DNA of 44,306 bases from Salibacterium halotolerans (GCF_900115625.1 NZ_FOXD01000027.1:1-44306), one strand, 5' to 3'. Shown: positions 25,166 through 33,895, counted from the stretch's first letter. The notes: generated by a model from the letters alone, not told the origin. A program made the numbers and translations.

Positions 25166-25891
25166 TTATTCAACCGGGCTGTATTCATCGCCGTTCTCAG
25201 CTGAAAAGGCCTGCGTGGCGTCCATGTGGCCGAACAGGGAGGATTGTTCTTCACCGTCAACCAGAATTTTCGCCTGGTCATACCCGAACTGCTGCATGAT
25301 AAGGGCGATTTGTTCGGTCATCGCCTGTTCCGCGCTGGAACCGGCATTAACATCCAGAAAGGCACTGTTGAACGATACTTCTGCTGTGCCATCCACCCCT
25401 TCTACGGATTGAACTTCCACGCTGCTGTCTTCCGGAAAGTGGGATGTGAGCTGCTCAGAGTCAGGGCCGTCAATCCAGGCCTGAAGTGCCGCAGCCGGCA
25501 GTGCTTCTTCAGAAGAAGCTTCTACTTCCTGTTCTTCTGTATATTTCTCAAGAAGCTGATTATCAGAAAAGTAAAGGGTCACGGTTTCTGTAACCGTTTC
25601 TCCCGATTCACCGGCGTTCACTGAATCTTCCTGTTCTACATCGGTATTGGATCCGGTGTCTTCTTCATTTTGACTCTGGTTATCATTCTGATCCCCGCTG
25701 TTTTCGGTTTCTTCCTGGTCAGAAGTGTTTCCTTCGGAGTCGGACCCTTCCTGCATGTTTTCTTCATTCTGTGTCGTATCTTCAGAAGTACCTTCTGTAC
25801 CGTCTTGTCCGCTTTGTCCTCCCTGACCGCAGGCAGCAAGCACACCCAGTGCCAGCACAGTGGTAACAAACAATAACAACAATCGTTTCAT
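25166..25891 (-). CDS. Lipoprotein with GerMN domain
   Basis: A 241-residue lipoprotein: signal peptide with lipobox LAAC (Cys at 21), an acidic Gln/Glu/Ser/Asn-rich linker (about residues 22-95), and a GerMN domain (about 100-225) with TVTLYFSDNQLLEKY, LPAAALQAWIDGP and GTAEVSFNSAF. GerMN domains occur in the GerM spore protein and in lipoproteins of cell-wall or sigma-factor systems. It would sit on the outer membrane face. The ATG follows GAAAGGAATGGTATAAAC. It is divergent from sigX-rsiX and carries an upstream ECF-type promoter. RsiX next door also ends in a GerMN-like region, suggesting a common pathway. Confidence 0.82.
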   Translation of the reverse strand: MKRLLLLFVTTVLALGVLAACGQGGQSGQDGTEGTSEDTTQNEENMQEGSDSEGNTSDQEETENSGDQNDNQSQNEEDTGSNTDVEQEDSVNAGESGETVTETVTLYFSDNQLLEKYTEEQEVEASSEEALPAAALQAWIDGPDSEQLTSHFPEDSSVEVQSVEGVDGTAEVSFNSAFLDVNAGSSAEQAMTEQIALIMQQFGYDQAKILVDGEEQSSLFGHMDATQAFSAENGDEYSPVE

Positions 25892-25934
25892 GTTTATACC
25901 ATTCCTTTCTCTTTGTATGTCTGTCTACTTCATA

Positions 25935-25961
25935 GTCGTTATGTACAAAGAAACAGTTACA
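25935..25961 (-). promoter_or_regulatory. ECF (SigX-type) promoter of the GerMN lipoprotein gene
   Basis: On the minus strand TGTAAC (25956-25961), 17 bases and CGAC (25935-25938) match ECF promoters of the SigX/SigW class, about 43 bases before the ATG. Identical boxes precede sigX. Confidence 0.65.
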
Positions 25962-26061
25962 GAAAGTGTAGAAAAAGTAAAAAGGAATGTCAAAGGCCTT
26001 TTCTCCTGTTGTACATCCCATATTTTTTCACTCTTTTGGAATCTACCATGGAGCAAAAAAA

Positions 26062-26070
26062 TGATATAAT
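26062..26070 (+). promoter_or_regulatory. Extended -10 promoter before the mini membrane ORF and sigX
   Basis: TGATATAAT contains a perfect -10 with extended TG; no -35 box was found. It would transcribe the 30-residue ORF and perhaps sigX constitutively. Confidence 0.5.
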
Positions 26071-26103
26071 AGATTTCGATACGTTATAACAGCAGGTGGT
26101 AAT

Positions 26104-26196
26104 GTGCGTAAAAAATCGAACAAACAGGTGGCAGGAGTGCTTCTTGTTTTTATTGTGTTATATGCAGCGATTTACTGGATATCCGTCCTTATGTAA
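26104..26196 (+). CDS. Candidate 30-residue membrane peptide
   Basis: A GTG-started frame with AGCAGGTGG upstream encodes a basic start (RKKSNKQ) followed by one hydrophobic helix (VAGVLLVFIVLYAAIYWISVL) and a stop. Ribosome binding site, promoter and amphipathic pattern make it a credible small membrane protein. It is below the length where coding can be shown from one genome. No family is recognised. Confidence 0.45.
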   Translation: MRKKSNKQVAGVLLVFIVLYAAIYWISVLM

Positions 26197-26226
26197 CGAA
26201 AAAGGGCGGCTGTATTGTCTTTTTTT

Positions 26227-26252
26227 TGTAACTTTGAGGATATAGGAACGAC
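26227..26252 (+). promoter_or_regulatory. ECF autoregulatory promoter of sigX
   Basis: TGTAAC (26227-26232), 16 bases and CGAC (26249-26252) form an ECF promoter about 23 bases before the GTG start of sigX. Most ECF sigma genes are autoregulated in this way. Confidence 0.72.
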
Positions 26253-26274
26253 TAAAGATACGGGAGTGTTACTC

Positions 26275-26814
26275 GTGAAAGAGGAATTTGAACGGTTATA
26301 CGAAACCTATCACCACGCTCTCTTTCAATATTTATTCTATATGGTACGGGATAAGGAAACGGCGGAAGAACTGGTGCAGGAGGTATATATCAAAGTATTT
26401 CATTCCTTTGATTCGTTTGAAGGGAAAAGCACGGAAAAAACGTGGCTGTATTCCATTGCCCGTCATGTGGGAATCGACTGGATACGAAAGCAGAACCGCA
26501 AAAAACGAAAGTGGCTCGGTATGCTCGGTCCTCTTACCAAAGAAGAGGTGCGCGATCCGGCTCCTCTCCCGGAGGAGGTAGTATCAGCCCGTGAAGACGC
26601 GCGGGAAGTGTTTGAAGGGATGGAACACTGTACGCCGGATCAGCGCCAGGTGCTGGTGCTCCGTTACATTGATTCGCTGTCCATCAAGGAGACGGCGGAC
26701 GTGCTCGGATGGTCGGAAAGTAAGGTGAAAACCACCCAGCACCGGGCGGTAAAAAAACTCCAGGATGTGCTCGGCCGCACAGAAAGGATGTCAGAAAGGA
26801 GGGCGGGACAGTGA
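26275..26814 (+). CDS. sigX: ECF RNA polymerase sigma factor, SigX type
   Basis: A 180-residue ECF sigma factor. Region 2 (about residues 5-75) reads FERLYETYHHALFQYLFYMV, then EELVQEVYIKVFHSF and STEKTWLYSIARHVGIDWIRK, very close to B. subtilis SigX. Region 4 (about 115-165) has QVLVLRYIDSLSIKETADVLG and WSESKVKTTQHRAVKKL. SigX controls envelope-modifying genes (D-alanylation, phospholipids) in B. subtilis. Start: GTG at 26275 six bases after GGGAGTG. The frame is open upstream to 26215, but that would lie upstream of the ECF promoter's transcript. It overlaps rsiX by four bases (GTGA). Confidence 0.88.
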   Translation: MKEEFERLYETYHHALFQYLFYMVRDKETAEELVQEVYIKVFHSFDSFEGKSTEKTWLYSIARHVGIDWIRKQNRKKRKWLGMLGPLTKEEVRDPAPLPEEVVSAREDAREVFEGMEHCTPDQRQVLVLRYIDSLSIKETADVLGWSESKVKTTQHRAVKKLQDVLGRTERMSERRAGQ

Positions 26815-28112
26815 AACAAAACGATCATTTCTCAGAAGAGAGAATTAAGCAGTCGCTCGAACAGCTGCCACGCGTGAAGGACAAGCGGCCGAAAGAAGAA
26901 ATTTATCAAAATATTGTACAGCGTTCGCGGACGTCAAAACAGAAACCAGGGAAAAAATGGGTGATGCCTGCTTTTTCCGCCGTCGCAGCCCTTGTGCTTC
27001 TTCTCGTATTGATTCCCAATATGATGACGCTGAACAACCAATCCGGATCTTCGACAGACAACAGCTCCTCTTCTGAAGAAAATGCAGAAATGAATATTCA
27101 GGAAGGGTCAGAGGCTGACAGCGATGCTCCGCCTGCTTCCGATTCCGGCTCAGACAGCAGCCCGGACAACGGGGCAGGAAGAGAGGAAAGAGCGGCGGAG
27201 TCAAACGAGCAGCCGCAGCAGCAGACGGAAATAGAGGAAGAACCTGCGGTGAATACCGGAGAAACCAACCTGTCATACGATCAGTATACGAACGCACTGA
27301 CCGAAAATCAGCTGGATGATTCAGAGACAGCTGCCACGATAGCGGTGCCTGATCCCGAGGCCAAACTTGTTGTGCCGGTGACGTTTACCGCCTCCACAGG
27401 CAGTAAAGCCACGCTGATGGATGAAAAAAGCGAAAACTGGAATCCGGTACAGGTCGGTCTGGCCGCCCCGTCTTTTGAAGGCGCGGATTGGATAAATGGT
27501 GGTAACAACAGCTTATTGGAAGCTGACTTTTCAGAAGCTGCAACTCCGTACAGCAGCGCTCAAAGTGAAATGATTGTGAAGAGTTTGGATGAAATGCTGC
27601 GGTATACAGAGGAAAACCAGGTTCTCCTGACCGATGACGGGGAAGCCGGAGTGGATCTGGGCGCCTATGGCATTGTCCAAAATTACCGGCAGAAGGAAAA
27701 TAACCGCGGGTACTATATTTACACGAGTGAAACAAATGATCAGTTTCTCGTCAGCCAACAGGCAGCCGGCATGACGAACAGCCGTGAAAACGGGGAACTG
27801 TTCACCCTGAAAGAGACGCTCGAGCAGATGAAAAGCGTGCCGGACAACAGTCCTGTTGGTCCTTCTATTCCAAAAGAGGCGTCGATTGAATCGGCCGGGG
27901 GAGAAAACACGACAGCGGAAGTCGTCTTTTCCGAAGAGAGCAGTTTCGGGGAGAACACCAATCTCCGCTGGATGATCGAATCGATCCTGTTTACAGCCGC
28001 GGATTTTGGGTACGAACAGGTCATGTTTGAAGGTCTTTCACCGGAAAACGCCGGCGGCTACAACATCGGACAGCCGGTTGATATTCCACAGGCACCGAAC
28101 CTGGTGGAATAA
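26811..28112 (+). CDS. rsiX: Membrane anti-sigma factor RsiX with GerMN-like C terminus
   Basis: A 433-residue single-pass membrane protein. The N-terminal cytoplasmic part (residues 1-50: EERIKQSLEQLPRVKDKRP) resembles the start of B. subtilis RsiX and would hold SigX. One membrane helix (about 51-69) follows, then a long acidic, Ser/Asp/Glu-rich extracellular linker (about 75-150) and a C-terminal GerMN-like region (about 150-430). The start is GTG overlapping the sigX stop, after AAAGGAGGGCGGGACA, so the two are translationally coupled. Release of SigX on envelope stress is known for this class and inferred here. Confidence 0.87.
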   Translation: MKQNDHFSEERIKQSLEQLPRVKDKRPKEEIYQNIVQRSRTSKQKPGKKWVMPAFSAVAALVLLLVLIPNMMTLNNQSGSSTDNSSSSEENAEMNIQEGSEADSDAPPASDSGSDSSPDNGAGREERAAESNEQPQQQTEIEEEPAVNTGETNLSYDQYTNALTENQLDDSETAATIAVPDPEAKLVVPVTFTASTGSKATLMDEKSENWNPVQVGLAAPSFEGADWINGGNNSLLEADFSEAATPYSSAQSEMIVKSLDEMLRYTEENQVLLTDDGEAGVDLGAYGIVQNYRQKENNRGYYIYTSETNDQFLVSQQAAGMTNSRENGELFTLKETLEQMKSVPDNSPVGPSIPKEASIESAGGENTTAEVVFSEESSFGENTNLRWMIESILFTAADFGYEQVMFEGLSPENAGGYNIGQPVDIPQAPNLVE

Positions 28113-28120
28113 ACAAAATA

Positions 28121-28166
28121 CAAAAAAACGGGCGCTCTCATGGATAGAGAAAACGCCCGTTTTTTC
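28121..28166. terminator. Bidirectional terminator after rsiX
   Basis: Hairpin AAAAAACGGGCG...TCTC / GAGA...CGCCCGTTTTTT, between the convergent rsiX and rhomboid genes. Confidence 0.82.
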
Positions 28167-28170
28167 TTAT

Positions 28171-28953
28171 TCAGCGGAAAAGGCTTGAAATGATGCCGAT
28201 GATGACAAGGGCAACAAATGCCCAGCCTGCGATGCGTGACAGCCTGCGGCCGCTCAGAATGCGCCGCTTCTTCCAGCGATCGGGATTAAAGCCGATCTCA
28301 TTATCACGAGGAACCCTGCGCCGCACCTGCATCACGTTAAACGGCCTTGCTTTTATTAAGAACGGCGGTGCAAGGGCGGCACCGGCAATCAAGCCGAATA
28401 GGTGGCCGAGAATATTAATGTTCGGGCTTAAAAAGGTCATCACAACGCCAAGTACGGTAATGACCATGATAATCCGGGCGTTCATGGCATCAATTAAATC
28501 TTTGCGGTATAATACCATATAGAGGTAAATACCAAACAGCCCGAAAATCGCCCCTGATGCTCCGATGTGGGAATACGAGATACCGGTAAGGAGTGTAGTG
28601 GCGATATTGGCGATGACGCCGGCAGCAAGATAGACAACGATGAACTTCACTTTGCCGAGCATCCGTTCGAGCGCCGGCCCGAACAGAATCAGGGAAATGG
28701 AATTAAACAGAACGTGTTCTATACCCTGGTGCAGGAAAATAGGAGTGAAGAGCCGCCAGTATTCGCCGTTGAATGTAATGGCGCCGGTAACACCCGCGCC
28801 GTTCTGCAGTATCCAGCCGCCCAGCGGAATCAGGCCGCCAGTTATGATGGAAAGATTGATCCATAGAAACAAAATGAGATGTACGGCTGTCAGCCACGTG
28901 ATGACAGGATAATTTTTACGGAAGGAATAAAAGGTTTCATTCCGGATGAACAT
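28171..28953 (-). CDS. ydcA: Rhomboid-family intramembrane serine protease
   Basis: A 260-residue membrane protein with six or more helices. Catalytic serine is in GASGAIFGLFG (about residues 131-141) and histidine in GHLFGLIAGA (about 183-192); WRLFTPIFLHQGIEHVLFN lies in the L1 region. The Ser-His dyad inside the membrane cuts transmembrane substrates. It equals B. subtilis YdcA in size and neighbourhood (next to acpS, but divergent here). A basic cytoplasmic tail (IKARPFNVMQVRRRVPRD) precedes a last hydrophobic segment. The ATG follows AAAAGGAGTGGCCGT. The natural substrate is unknown. Confidence 0.9.
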   Translation of the reverse strand: MFIRNETFYSFRKNYPVITWLTAVHLILFLWINLSIITGGLIPLGGWILQNGAGVTGAITFNGEYWRLFTPIFLHQGIEHVLFNSISLILFGPALERMLGKVKFIVVYLAAGVIANIATTLLTGISYSHIGASGAIFGLFGIYLYMVLYRKDLIDAMNARIIMVITVLGVVMTFLSPNINILGHLFGLIAGAALAPPFLIKARPFNVMQVRRRVPRDNEIGFNPDRWKKRRILSGRRLSRIAGWAFVALVIIGIISSLFR

Positions 28954-29055
28954 ACGGCCACTCCTTTTCAGCTAAAATGGCGGTGCGTTTTCTTTATTTT
29001 AGCACAGGAGGCAGGGGCGGGGCGAATGAAGGACAGCGGCGATGGAGGATCAACA

Positions 29056-29424
29056 ATGATAAAAGGAATCGGTATGGACATCGTGGAGATGGAGCGGATT
29101 AAACGTCTTATGGCCAAATCAGAACGTTTTGAAGCGCGTATTCTGACACCCGCCGAACGGGAGCGGATGAAAAGATACGAAAGCCGGCGCAGAGTCGAAT
29201 TTGCAGCCGGACGTTTCGCTGCCAAAGAGGCATTTGTTAAAGCGGCAGGCACCGGCATTTCAGGATGTTTTGGTTTTCAGGATATAGAGGTTCTTCCGGA
29301 CGAACGGGGGAAACCTTCTATCCTTGCGGGAATCGAAGACTATGCTCATGTGTCTATCACCCACAGCAGAGATTATGCTGCCGCCCAGGTGGTTCTCGAA
29401 GGAAGAGACGGCTTGTTTGCATAA
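29056..29424 (+). CDS. acpS: Holo-[acyl-carrier-protein] synthase
   Basis: A 122-residue enzyme that transfers 4'-phosphopantetheine from CoA to apo-ACP, needed for fatty-acid synthesis. The first motif GIGMDIVEMERI carries the Mg2+-binding Asp (D8). The second, RFAAKEAFVKAAGTGI (about residues 54-69), carries the binding Glu and Lys. Length is as usual (about 120). The ATG at 29056 follows GGAGGATCAACA; the frame is open further upstream but without a binding site, and it would overlap the divergent ydcA gene. It is followed by nnr on the same strand after 49 bases. Confidence 0.95.
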   Translation: MIKGIGMDIVEMERIKRLMAKSERFEARILTPAERERMKRYESRRRVEFAAGRFAAKEAFVKAAGTGISGCFGFQDIEVLPDERGKPSILAGIEDYAHVSITHSRDYAAAQVVLEGRDGLFA

Positions 29425-29473
29425 CCTGAGAGGTTGTCTCATAGAAATAAAGTGCGGTTGGGAGGGACCTGAC

Positions 29474-31015
29474 ATGCAGGTGGTTACAGGTGAAGAAATG
29501 AGAGCGATGGATCGTTATGCCATGGACGATGCAGGCATGAAGGAAGAACTGTTAATGGAAAATGCCGGACGGGCCGCGGCGCATGCTCTTATGAAGAAAG
29601 CCGGGCCTGCCTCCGGCCAGAAGACAGCCGTTCTGATCGGCAAAGGCAATAACGGTGGAGACGGATTTGTCGTGTCACGGGTACTCCAGGAACAGGGTTG
29701 GAATGTAAAAACCTTCCTTTTATCGGATGCGGATGCCTTTCAGGGGGCGGCGTCGTATCACAAGGGGCTTTATGAACGCTCTGGTTTCACATGGAAGTAC
29801 TGGTCAGGGAGTGAATCCGGCCGGCTCCGGACCGAATACGTTCTGATTGTCGATGCGATGCTCGGCACCGGCGTGAAGGGTGGACTTCGGGAGCCGTTCA
29901 GGCAGGCGGCTGATGTACTGAATGAAGCGGAGGGAACCGTTGCGGCGGTGGATATCCCGAGCGGTGTGCCTTCCGGCGAAGACCCTGTACCGGAGACAGT
30001 CGTACAGGCTGATTTTACCATCACCCTGCAGTGCCCGAAGATCAGTGCTTATCTGCAGCCGGCTGCGCATTTTTTCGGAGAAGTGGAAGTCGTTGATATC
30101 GGACTGCCGGGGGCAGCTCTAAAGAAACAGAAAGAGAGAAAGCAGCTTTGGCTGCGTCAGGATGCAGCCGGCACGCTTTCAAAGCGGTCGACGGCCGCTC
30201 ATAAAGGGGATCACGGAAGAGGGCTGCTCATCGGTGGATCCGCGGTGATGCCTGGAGCAATCCGCATGGCAGCCGAGGCTTGCCTTTACAGTGGTGCCGG
30301 ACTTCTTACAGCGGCTTACCCTTCTTCGGCTGTCGCTGCAGTGGCAGCAGCACCGCCGGAGGTCATGATGATGCCGCTTCAGGATGAAAATGGATATATC
30401 TCTCCTGAAGTCCGGGTGGATGACTTATCGATTCATGCGTATGATGCGGTGGCAGCCGGACCCGGCATGGGCCGTGGCAAAGGCGCAAAAGTGCTGGTAA
30501 AACAATTGATAGACCAGGTAGACGGTCCGCTGCTCTTCGATGCGGATGCACTCTATTTTCTGCCGGAAAACATCAAGGCCCTGCAGCAGCGCCGCCAGCC
30601 GGTAGTATTAACCCCGCACCCCGGGGAAATGGCACGGCTTGCCGGCGTGTCCACAAAAGAAGTGATTCAAAAGCGCTTCAGTCTATCCAGAGAGACGGCG
30701 GCGCGTTATAACTGCTGTATTGTCCTGAAAGGTCCGAACACGCTCGTCACCATGCCGGACGGCAGCCAAGTGGTGAATACGACGGGCAATGAAGCGCTGG
30801 CAAGAGGAGGTACCGGAGATATTCTGACGGGAATCATGCTTGGAATGCTCCTCGCCAAACAGAAAATACAGCCGGCAGTCAGCAATGCCGTGTATCTGCA
30901 CGGCCTGGCAGCGGATCTTGCTGTCGAACACGATTTTACTTCCTATGCCATGGCATCAACCGATATCATTTCTTACCTGCCGCCTGCATTTCGTTCTATT
31001 ATTTCCTCTAGGTAA
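29474..31015 (+). CDS. nnr: Bifunctional NAD(P)HX epimerase/dehydratase
   Basis: A 513-residue two-domain repair enzyme. The N-terminal YjeF_N domain (about residues 1-210), with LLMENAGRAAA and GKGNNGGDGFVVSRVL, epimerises hydrated NAD(P)H. The C-terminal ribokinase-like domain (about 235-510), with AAHKGDHGRGLLIGGS, AGPGMGRG, LTPHPGEMARL and NEALARGGTGDILTG, dehydrates it using ADP. In B. subtilis the dehydratase (YxkO) is encoded separately, whereas the fusion is common in other bacteria. The ATG at 29474 follows GGGAGGGACCTGAC. Its place between acpS and ydcC suggests a housekeeping operon. Confidence 0.92.
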   Translation: MQVVTGEEMRAMDRYAMDDAGMKEELLMENAGRAAAHALMKKAGPASGQKTAVLIGKGNNGGDGFVVSRVLQEQGWNVKTFLLSDADAFQGAASYHKGLYERSGFTWKYWSGSESGRLRTEYVLIVDAMLGTGVKGGLREPFRQAADVLNEAEGTVAAVDIPSGVPSGEDPVPETVVQADFTITLQCPKISAYLQPAAHFFGEVEVVDIGLPGAALKKQKERKQLWLRQDAAGTLSKRSTAAHKGDHGRGLLIGGSAVMPGAIRMAAEACLYSGAGLLTAAYPSSAVAAVAAAPPEVMMMPLQDENGYISPEVRVDDLSIHAYDAVAAGPGMGRGKGAKVLVKQLIDQVDGPLLFDADALYFLPENIKALQQRRQPVVLTPHPGEMARLAGVSTKEVIQKRFSLSRETAARYNCCIVLKGPNTLVTMPDGSQVVNTTGNEALARGGTGDILTGIMLGMLLAKQKIQPAVSNAVYLHGLAADLAVEHDFTSYAMASTDIISYLPPAFRSIISSR

Positions 31016-31062
31016 GGTTCCCTCCTTTGTCGTTATTTTACAGACAAAGGAGAAATGCTATT

Positions 31063-32112
31063 GTGCGAAGATTAATGTATGTATGCTTTTTCCTGCTGCT
31101 GCTGATGATGCTTGCAGCCTGCGGGGAAAAATCACAGGACGAAGTGATGCAGGATCTGGATCAGAAGCTGCAGGACATGAATGGGTATAAGACATCAGCG
31201 TCCATGACACTTGAGACCGGTGACGAGCCGAGAACGTATGACGTCGGCGTTTCTTACATGCAGAATGAGCAGAACAAATATTATAAAGTGGATCTTAAGA
31301 ACGAAAACGAAGAACAGAATCAGATGATTATCCGCAACGATGATGGGGTTTTTGTGCTCACACCTTCGCTGAATAAAAGTTTCCGTTTCCAAAGTGACTG
31401 GCCGAATAACAACAGCCAGGTTTATTTGTACGAGTCTTTGATTTCCGATATTCTAATGGACGCAGAGCGCACATTCTCCATCCACGAAGACACGTACGTG
31501 TTTGAAACGAAGACCAATTACCAGAATAAAAACCTGCACCATCAGGAGATCGTGCTGGATACGAAGACGCTGGCCCCGCGTTCGGTGAAAATCTATGATG
31601 CGGATTACAAAGAACTGGTTTCGGTGGAATTCTCCGACTTCGAAGAAAACGCCGAGTTTGAACAGAGTGATTTTGATACAGAGCGGAATATGACCGCTGC
31701 CAATATGGAAGTTTCAGCTTCAGCCGGCAATGAAAAAAATAACGAAGAACAACAGAGCCGCAAAGATTCGTTTGAAGTGGTGTACCCGACTTTTGAGCCA
31801 CAGGGAGCCGTACTGGAAGATACGAATGAAACAAACACCGCCGCCGGCAGAAAAGTGGTGCTGACGTACGGAGGCGACAAGCCGTTTACGATTGTGGAGA
31901 CACCAGCGGCAGCAGAAGCGGTGACAGCAGATATTAATATGGGAAAAGGAGGACCGGTGAACCTGCATACGGCCATCGGGGCGCGCACCGAAAATTCGCT
32001 GACCTGGAGCAGCGGCGGAGTGGAGTTTCTGCTCGCTTCGAAACATTTGAATGCCGAAGAGATGGCAGCTGTGGCCCGGTCTATGACAGAGCCTGCCCAG
32101 GCTGTGAAATAA
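31063..32112 (+). CDS. ydcC: Lipoprotein of the YdcC/LolA-like family
   Basis: A 349-residue lipoprotein with an RRL-basic start, a hydrophobic core (YVCFFLLLLMML) and lipobox LAAC. The mature part has the curved-beta LolA/LolB-like pattern (YKTSASMTLETG, LDTKTLAPRSVKIYD, VEFSDFEENAEF). B. subtilis YdcC sits at the same place upstream of alr and is a sporulation-linked protein; C. difficile GerS is a related fold. It may handle lipids or lipoproteins outside the membrane. Start: GTG at 31063 ten bases after AAAGGAG. A TTG at 31027 is in frame but would precede that site. Confidence 0.85.
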   Translation: MRRLMYVCFFLLLLMMLAACGEKSQDEVMQDLDQKLQDMNGYKTSASMTLETGDEPRTYDVGVSYMQNEQNKYYKVDLKNENEEQNQMIIRNDDGVFVLTPSLNKSFRFQSDWPNNNSQVYLYESLISDILMDAERTFSIHEDTYVFETKTNYQNKNLHHQEIVLDTKTLAPRSVKIYDADYKELVSVEFSDFEENAEFEQSDFDTERNMTAANMEVSASAGNEKNNEEQQSRKDSFEVVYPTFEPQGAVLEDTNETNTAAGRKVVLTYGGDKPFTIVETPAAAEAVTADINMGKGGPVNLHTAIGARTENSLTWSSGGVEFLLASKHLNAEEMAAVARSMTEPAQAVK

Positions 32113-32148
32113 AGAGGATAAGCAGGGGTGTTCATGCAGCCCGGAAGA

Positions 32149-32182
32149 AAGGACTGTCGATATAAAAGGCAGTCCTTTGGCA
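32149..32182 (+). terminator. Hairpin after ydcC
   Basis: Arms AAAGGACTG / CAGTCCTTT with a 13-base loop. Only a short T-run follows, so termination may be partial. Confidence 0.45.
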
Positions 32183-32199
32183 TGATAGCGGCCGTGGAA

Positions 32200-32228
32200 T
32201 TGACAGATTCAGTGTCCGCTATAATAAT
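32200..32228 (+). promoter_or_regulatory. alr promoter
   Basis: TTGACA (32200-32205), a 17-base spacer and AATAAT (32223-32228), 46 bases before the ATG. A perfect TATAAT begins at 32220, but its spacer to the -35 box is only 14. Confidence 0.6.
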
Positions 32229-32274
32229 CAAAGCAGGGTATCTTGTAAAACATATAACAGGGGACGATAACAGC

Positions 32275-33429
32275 ATGGCATTTAAACAAACTTCCTACCG
32301 GGATACGTGGGCGGAAATTAATCTTGAGAATATAAAATACAACGTAAACGAAGTGACGAAATTGTTCGAGCAGCCGGTGGATGTCATGGCTGTTGTGAAA
32401 GCAGACGGCTACGGACACGGAGCGGTGGAAAGCGCGAAAGCGGCACTTGAGGCGGGGGCGCAGTTTTTGGGAACGGCTCTTTTAGAAGAAGCGCTGGAGC
32501 TGCGGGAAGCAGGAATTGATGCTCCGATTCTGGTGCTTGGTCGTATTAATCCCGAGGATGTGGTAAAAGCCCAGCAGCACCATATCCGTTTAACCGTATT
32601 TCAAAACGAGTGGCTGCTGACGGCAGAGGCCTATGTATCAGAGGATCTGCCTCCTCTTTTCATTCATATAAAAGTAGACACAGGAATGGGGCGCATCGGC
32701 ATGAAAGACGACGAAGAAATTCTGTCTTTTATCACCGTTCTGGAGGGTATCCCTTCGATTCAGGCAGAGGGGGTATACACGCACTTCGCGACAGCTGATG
32801 AACTCGATACAACATACTGGAACGCGCAGTACAGGCGTTTTCTCCAGATTCTCGGACTGTTGAATGCAGGTATAGGTCCGCTTCCTTATGTGCACTGCGG
32901 AAACAGTGCCACGGCCCTTCGTTTTCCAGGTCATTGTTTTAACATGGTGCGTTTTGGCATATCCATGTACGGTCTGACTCCTTCTTCGGAAATTGTGGAG
33001 GAACTTCCTTTTCCATTGAAAGAGGCCTTTTCCCTGCACAGCCGCATTGTTCATATTAAGCAGACAGAACCCGGAGAAAGTATCAGTTACGGTGCTGTAT
33101 ATACAACAAAAGCCAGAGAGTGGATTGCGACAGTACCGATTGGGTATGCGGACGGCTGGTACCGGTATCACTCTTCCGGGGGCGGGGAAGTTCTTGTGAA
33201 TGGAGAGCGGGTGCCTATTGTCGGGCGGATCTGCATGGATCAGATGATGATCCGGGTTCCGGCACATGTGCCGGTTGGAACGAAAGTGACATTGATAGGA
33301 ACCCAGCAGTCCGAATACATCAGCGTGCTGGAGGCAGCTGAGCGGATAGGGACCATCACCTATGAAATCCCATGCATGATCAGCAGCCGGGTTCCCCGCA
33401 CGTATGCAAAGGATGAATACAACGCCTGA
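32275..33429 (+). CDS. alr: Alanine racemase
   Basis: A 384-residue PLP enzyme that converts L- to D-alanine for peptidoglycan. The PLP lysine is in VVKADGYGHG (about K42), and the second base is the tyrosine of SISYGAVYTTK (about Y268). An N-terminal barrel (about 10-240) and a C-terminal beta domain are present; YVHCGNSAT and GRICMDQMM are family motifs. Start: ATG at 32275 after AGGGGACGATAACAGC. The frame is open further upstream through the promoter. Its location between ydcC and ndoAI is conserved in bacilli. Confidence 0.95.
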   Translation: MAFKQTSYRDTWAEINLENIKYNVNEVTKLFEQPVDVMAVVKADGYGHGAVESAKAALEAGAQFLGTALLEEALELREAGIDAPILVLGRINPEDVVKAQQHHIRLTVFQNEWLLTAEAYVSEDLPPLFIHIKVDTGMGRIGMKDDEEILSFITVLEGIPSIQAEGVYTHFATADELDTTYWNAQYRRFLQILGLLNAGIGPLPYVHCGNSATALRFPGHCFNMVRFGISMYGLTPSSEIVEELPFPLKEAFSLHSRIVHIKQTEPGESISYGAVYTTKAREWIATVPIGYADGWYRYHSSGGGEVLVNGERVPIVGRICMDQMMIRVPAHVPVGTKVTLIGTQQSEYISVLEAAERIGTITYEIPCMISSRVPRTYAKDEYNA

Positions 33430-33536
33430 GGGTTAAATGCCTGAAGCCCAAAAGACCTTTGCAAACTACAGGGTGAAATGCTATTATAAATTTAGCTGAA
33501 AAGAGAAGTAAGGCGTAAGCTGGAGGTGTATGTGGC

Positions 33537-33818
33537 GTGCATCAAAGTAGCACCAAGCAAATCAAAGTCAGTCTCCCTGAGTATCTGCTGAACGAATTGG
33601 ATCAAATGGTGGAAGAGGACAATACAGACCGCCATGATTTTATCTATCAGGCCGCGGAATTTTACCTCAGAGAGCGCCGGAAACGCAGAAATCGGGAATC
33701 GATGCAGCAGGGGTATCTGGAAATGGCCAACATCAATCTGCATATCGCCTCGGAATCCTTTCTTGCTGAAGAAGAAGCGGAGAATTCTGTAGACAACAGG
33801 CTTGTGAGCGGAGTATAA
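33537..33818 (+). CDS. ndoAI: EndoAI/MazE-type antitoxin without adjacent toxin
   Basis: A 93-residue ribbon-helix-helix protein: IKVSLPEYLLNELDQMV is the beta-strand and first helix, followed by RHDFIYQAAEFYLRER. The tail (GYLEMANINLHIASE, ending in RLVSG) matches B. subtilis YdcD/EndoAI, which wraps and blocks the MazF-type RNase EndoA. Normally the toxin gene ndoA follows within a few bases. Here no MazF-like frame exists before rsbR; a terminator follows instead. Start: GTG at 33537 after GGAGGTGTATGTGGC. It may be an evolutionary leftover or may control another toxin elsewhere. Confidence 0.9.
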   Translation: MHQSSTKQIKVSLPEYLLNELDQMVEEDNTDRHDFIYQAAEFYLRERRKRRNRESMQQGYLEMANINLHIASESFLAEEEAENSVDNRLVSGV

Positions 33819-33895
33819 ACGGATGCTTGCGTGCGGCAGGACATCTGTCTGCCCCGGCATTATTTCTTTCTTCTACATTAATAAAGGGACGAACA

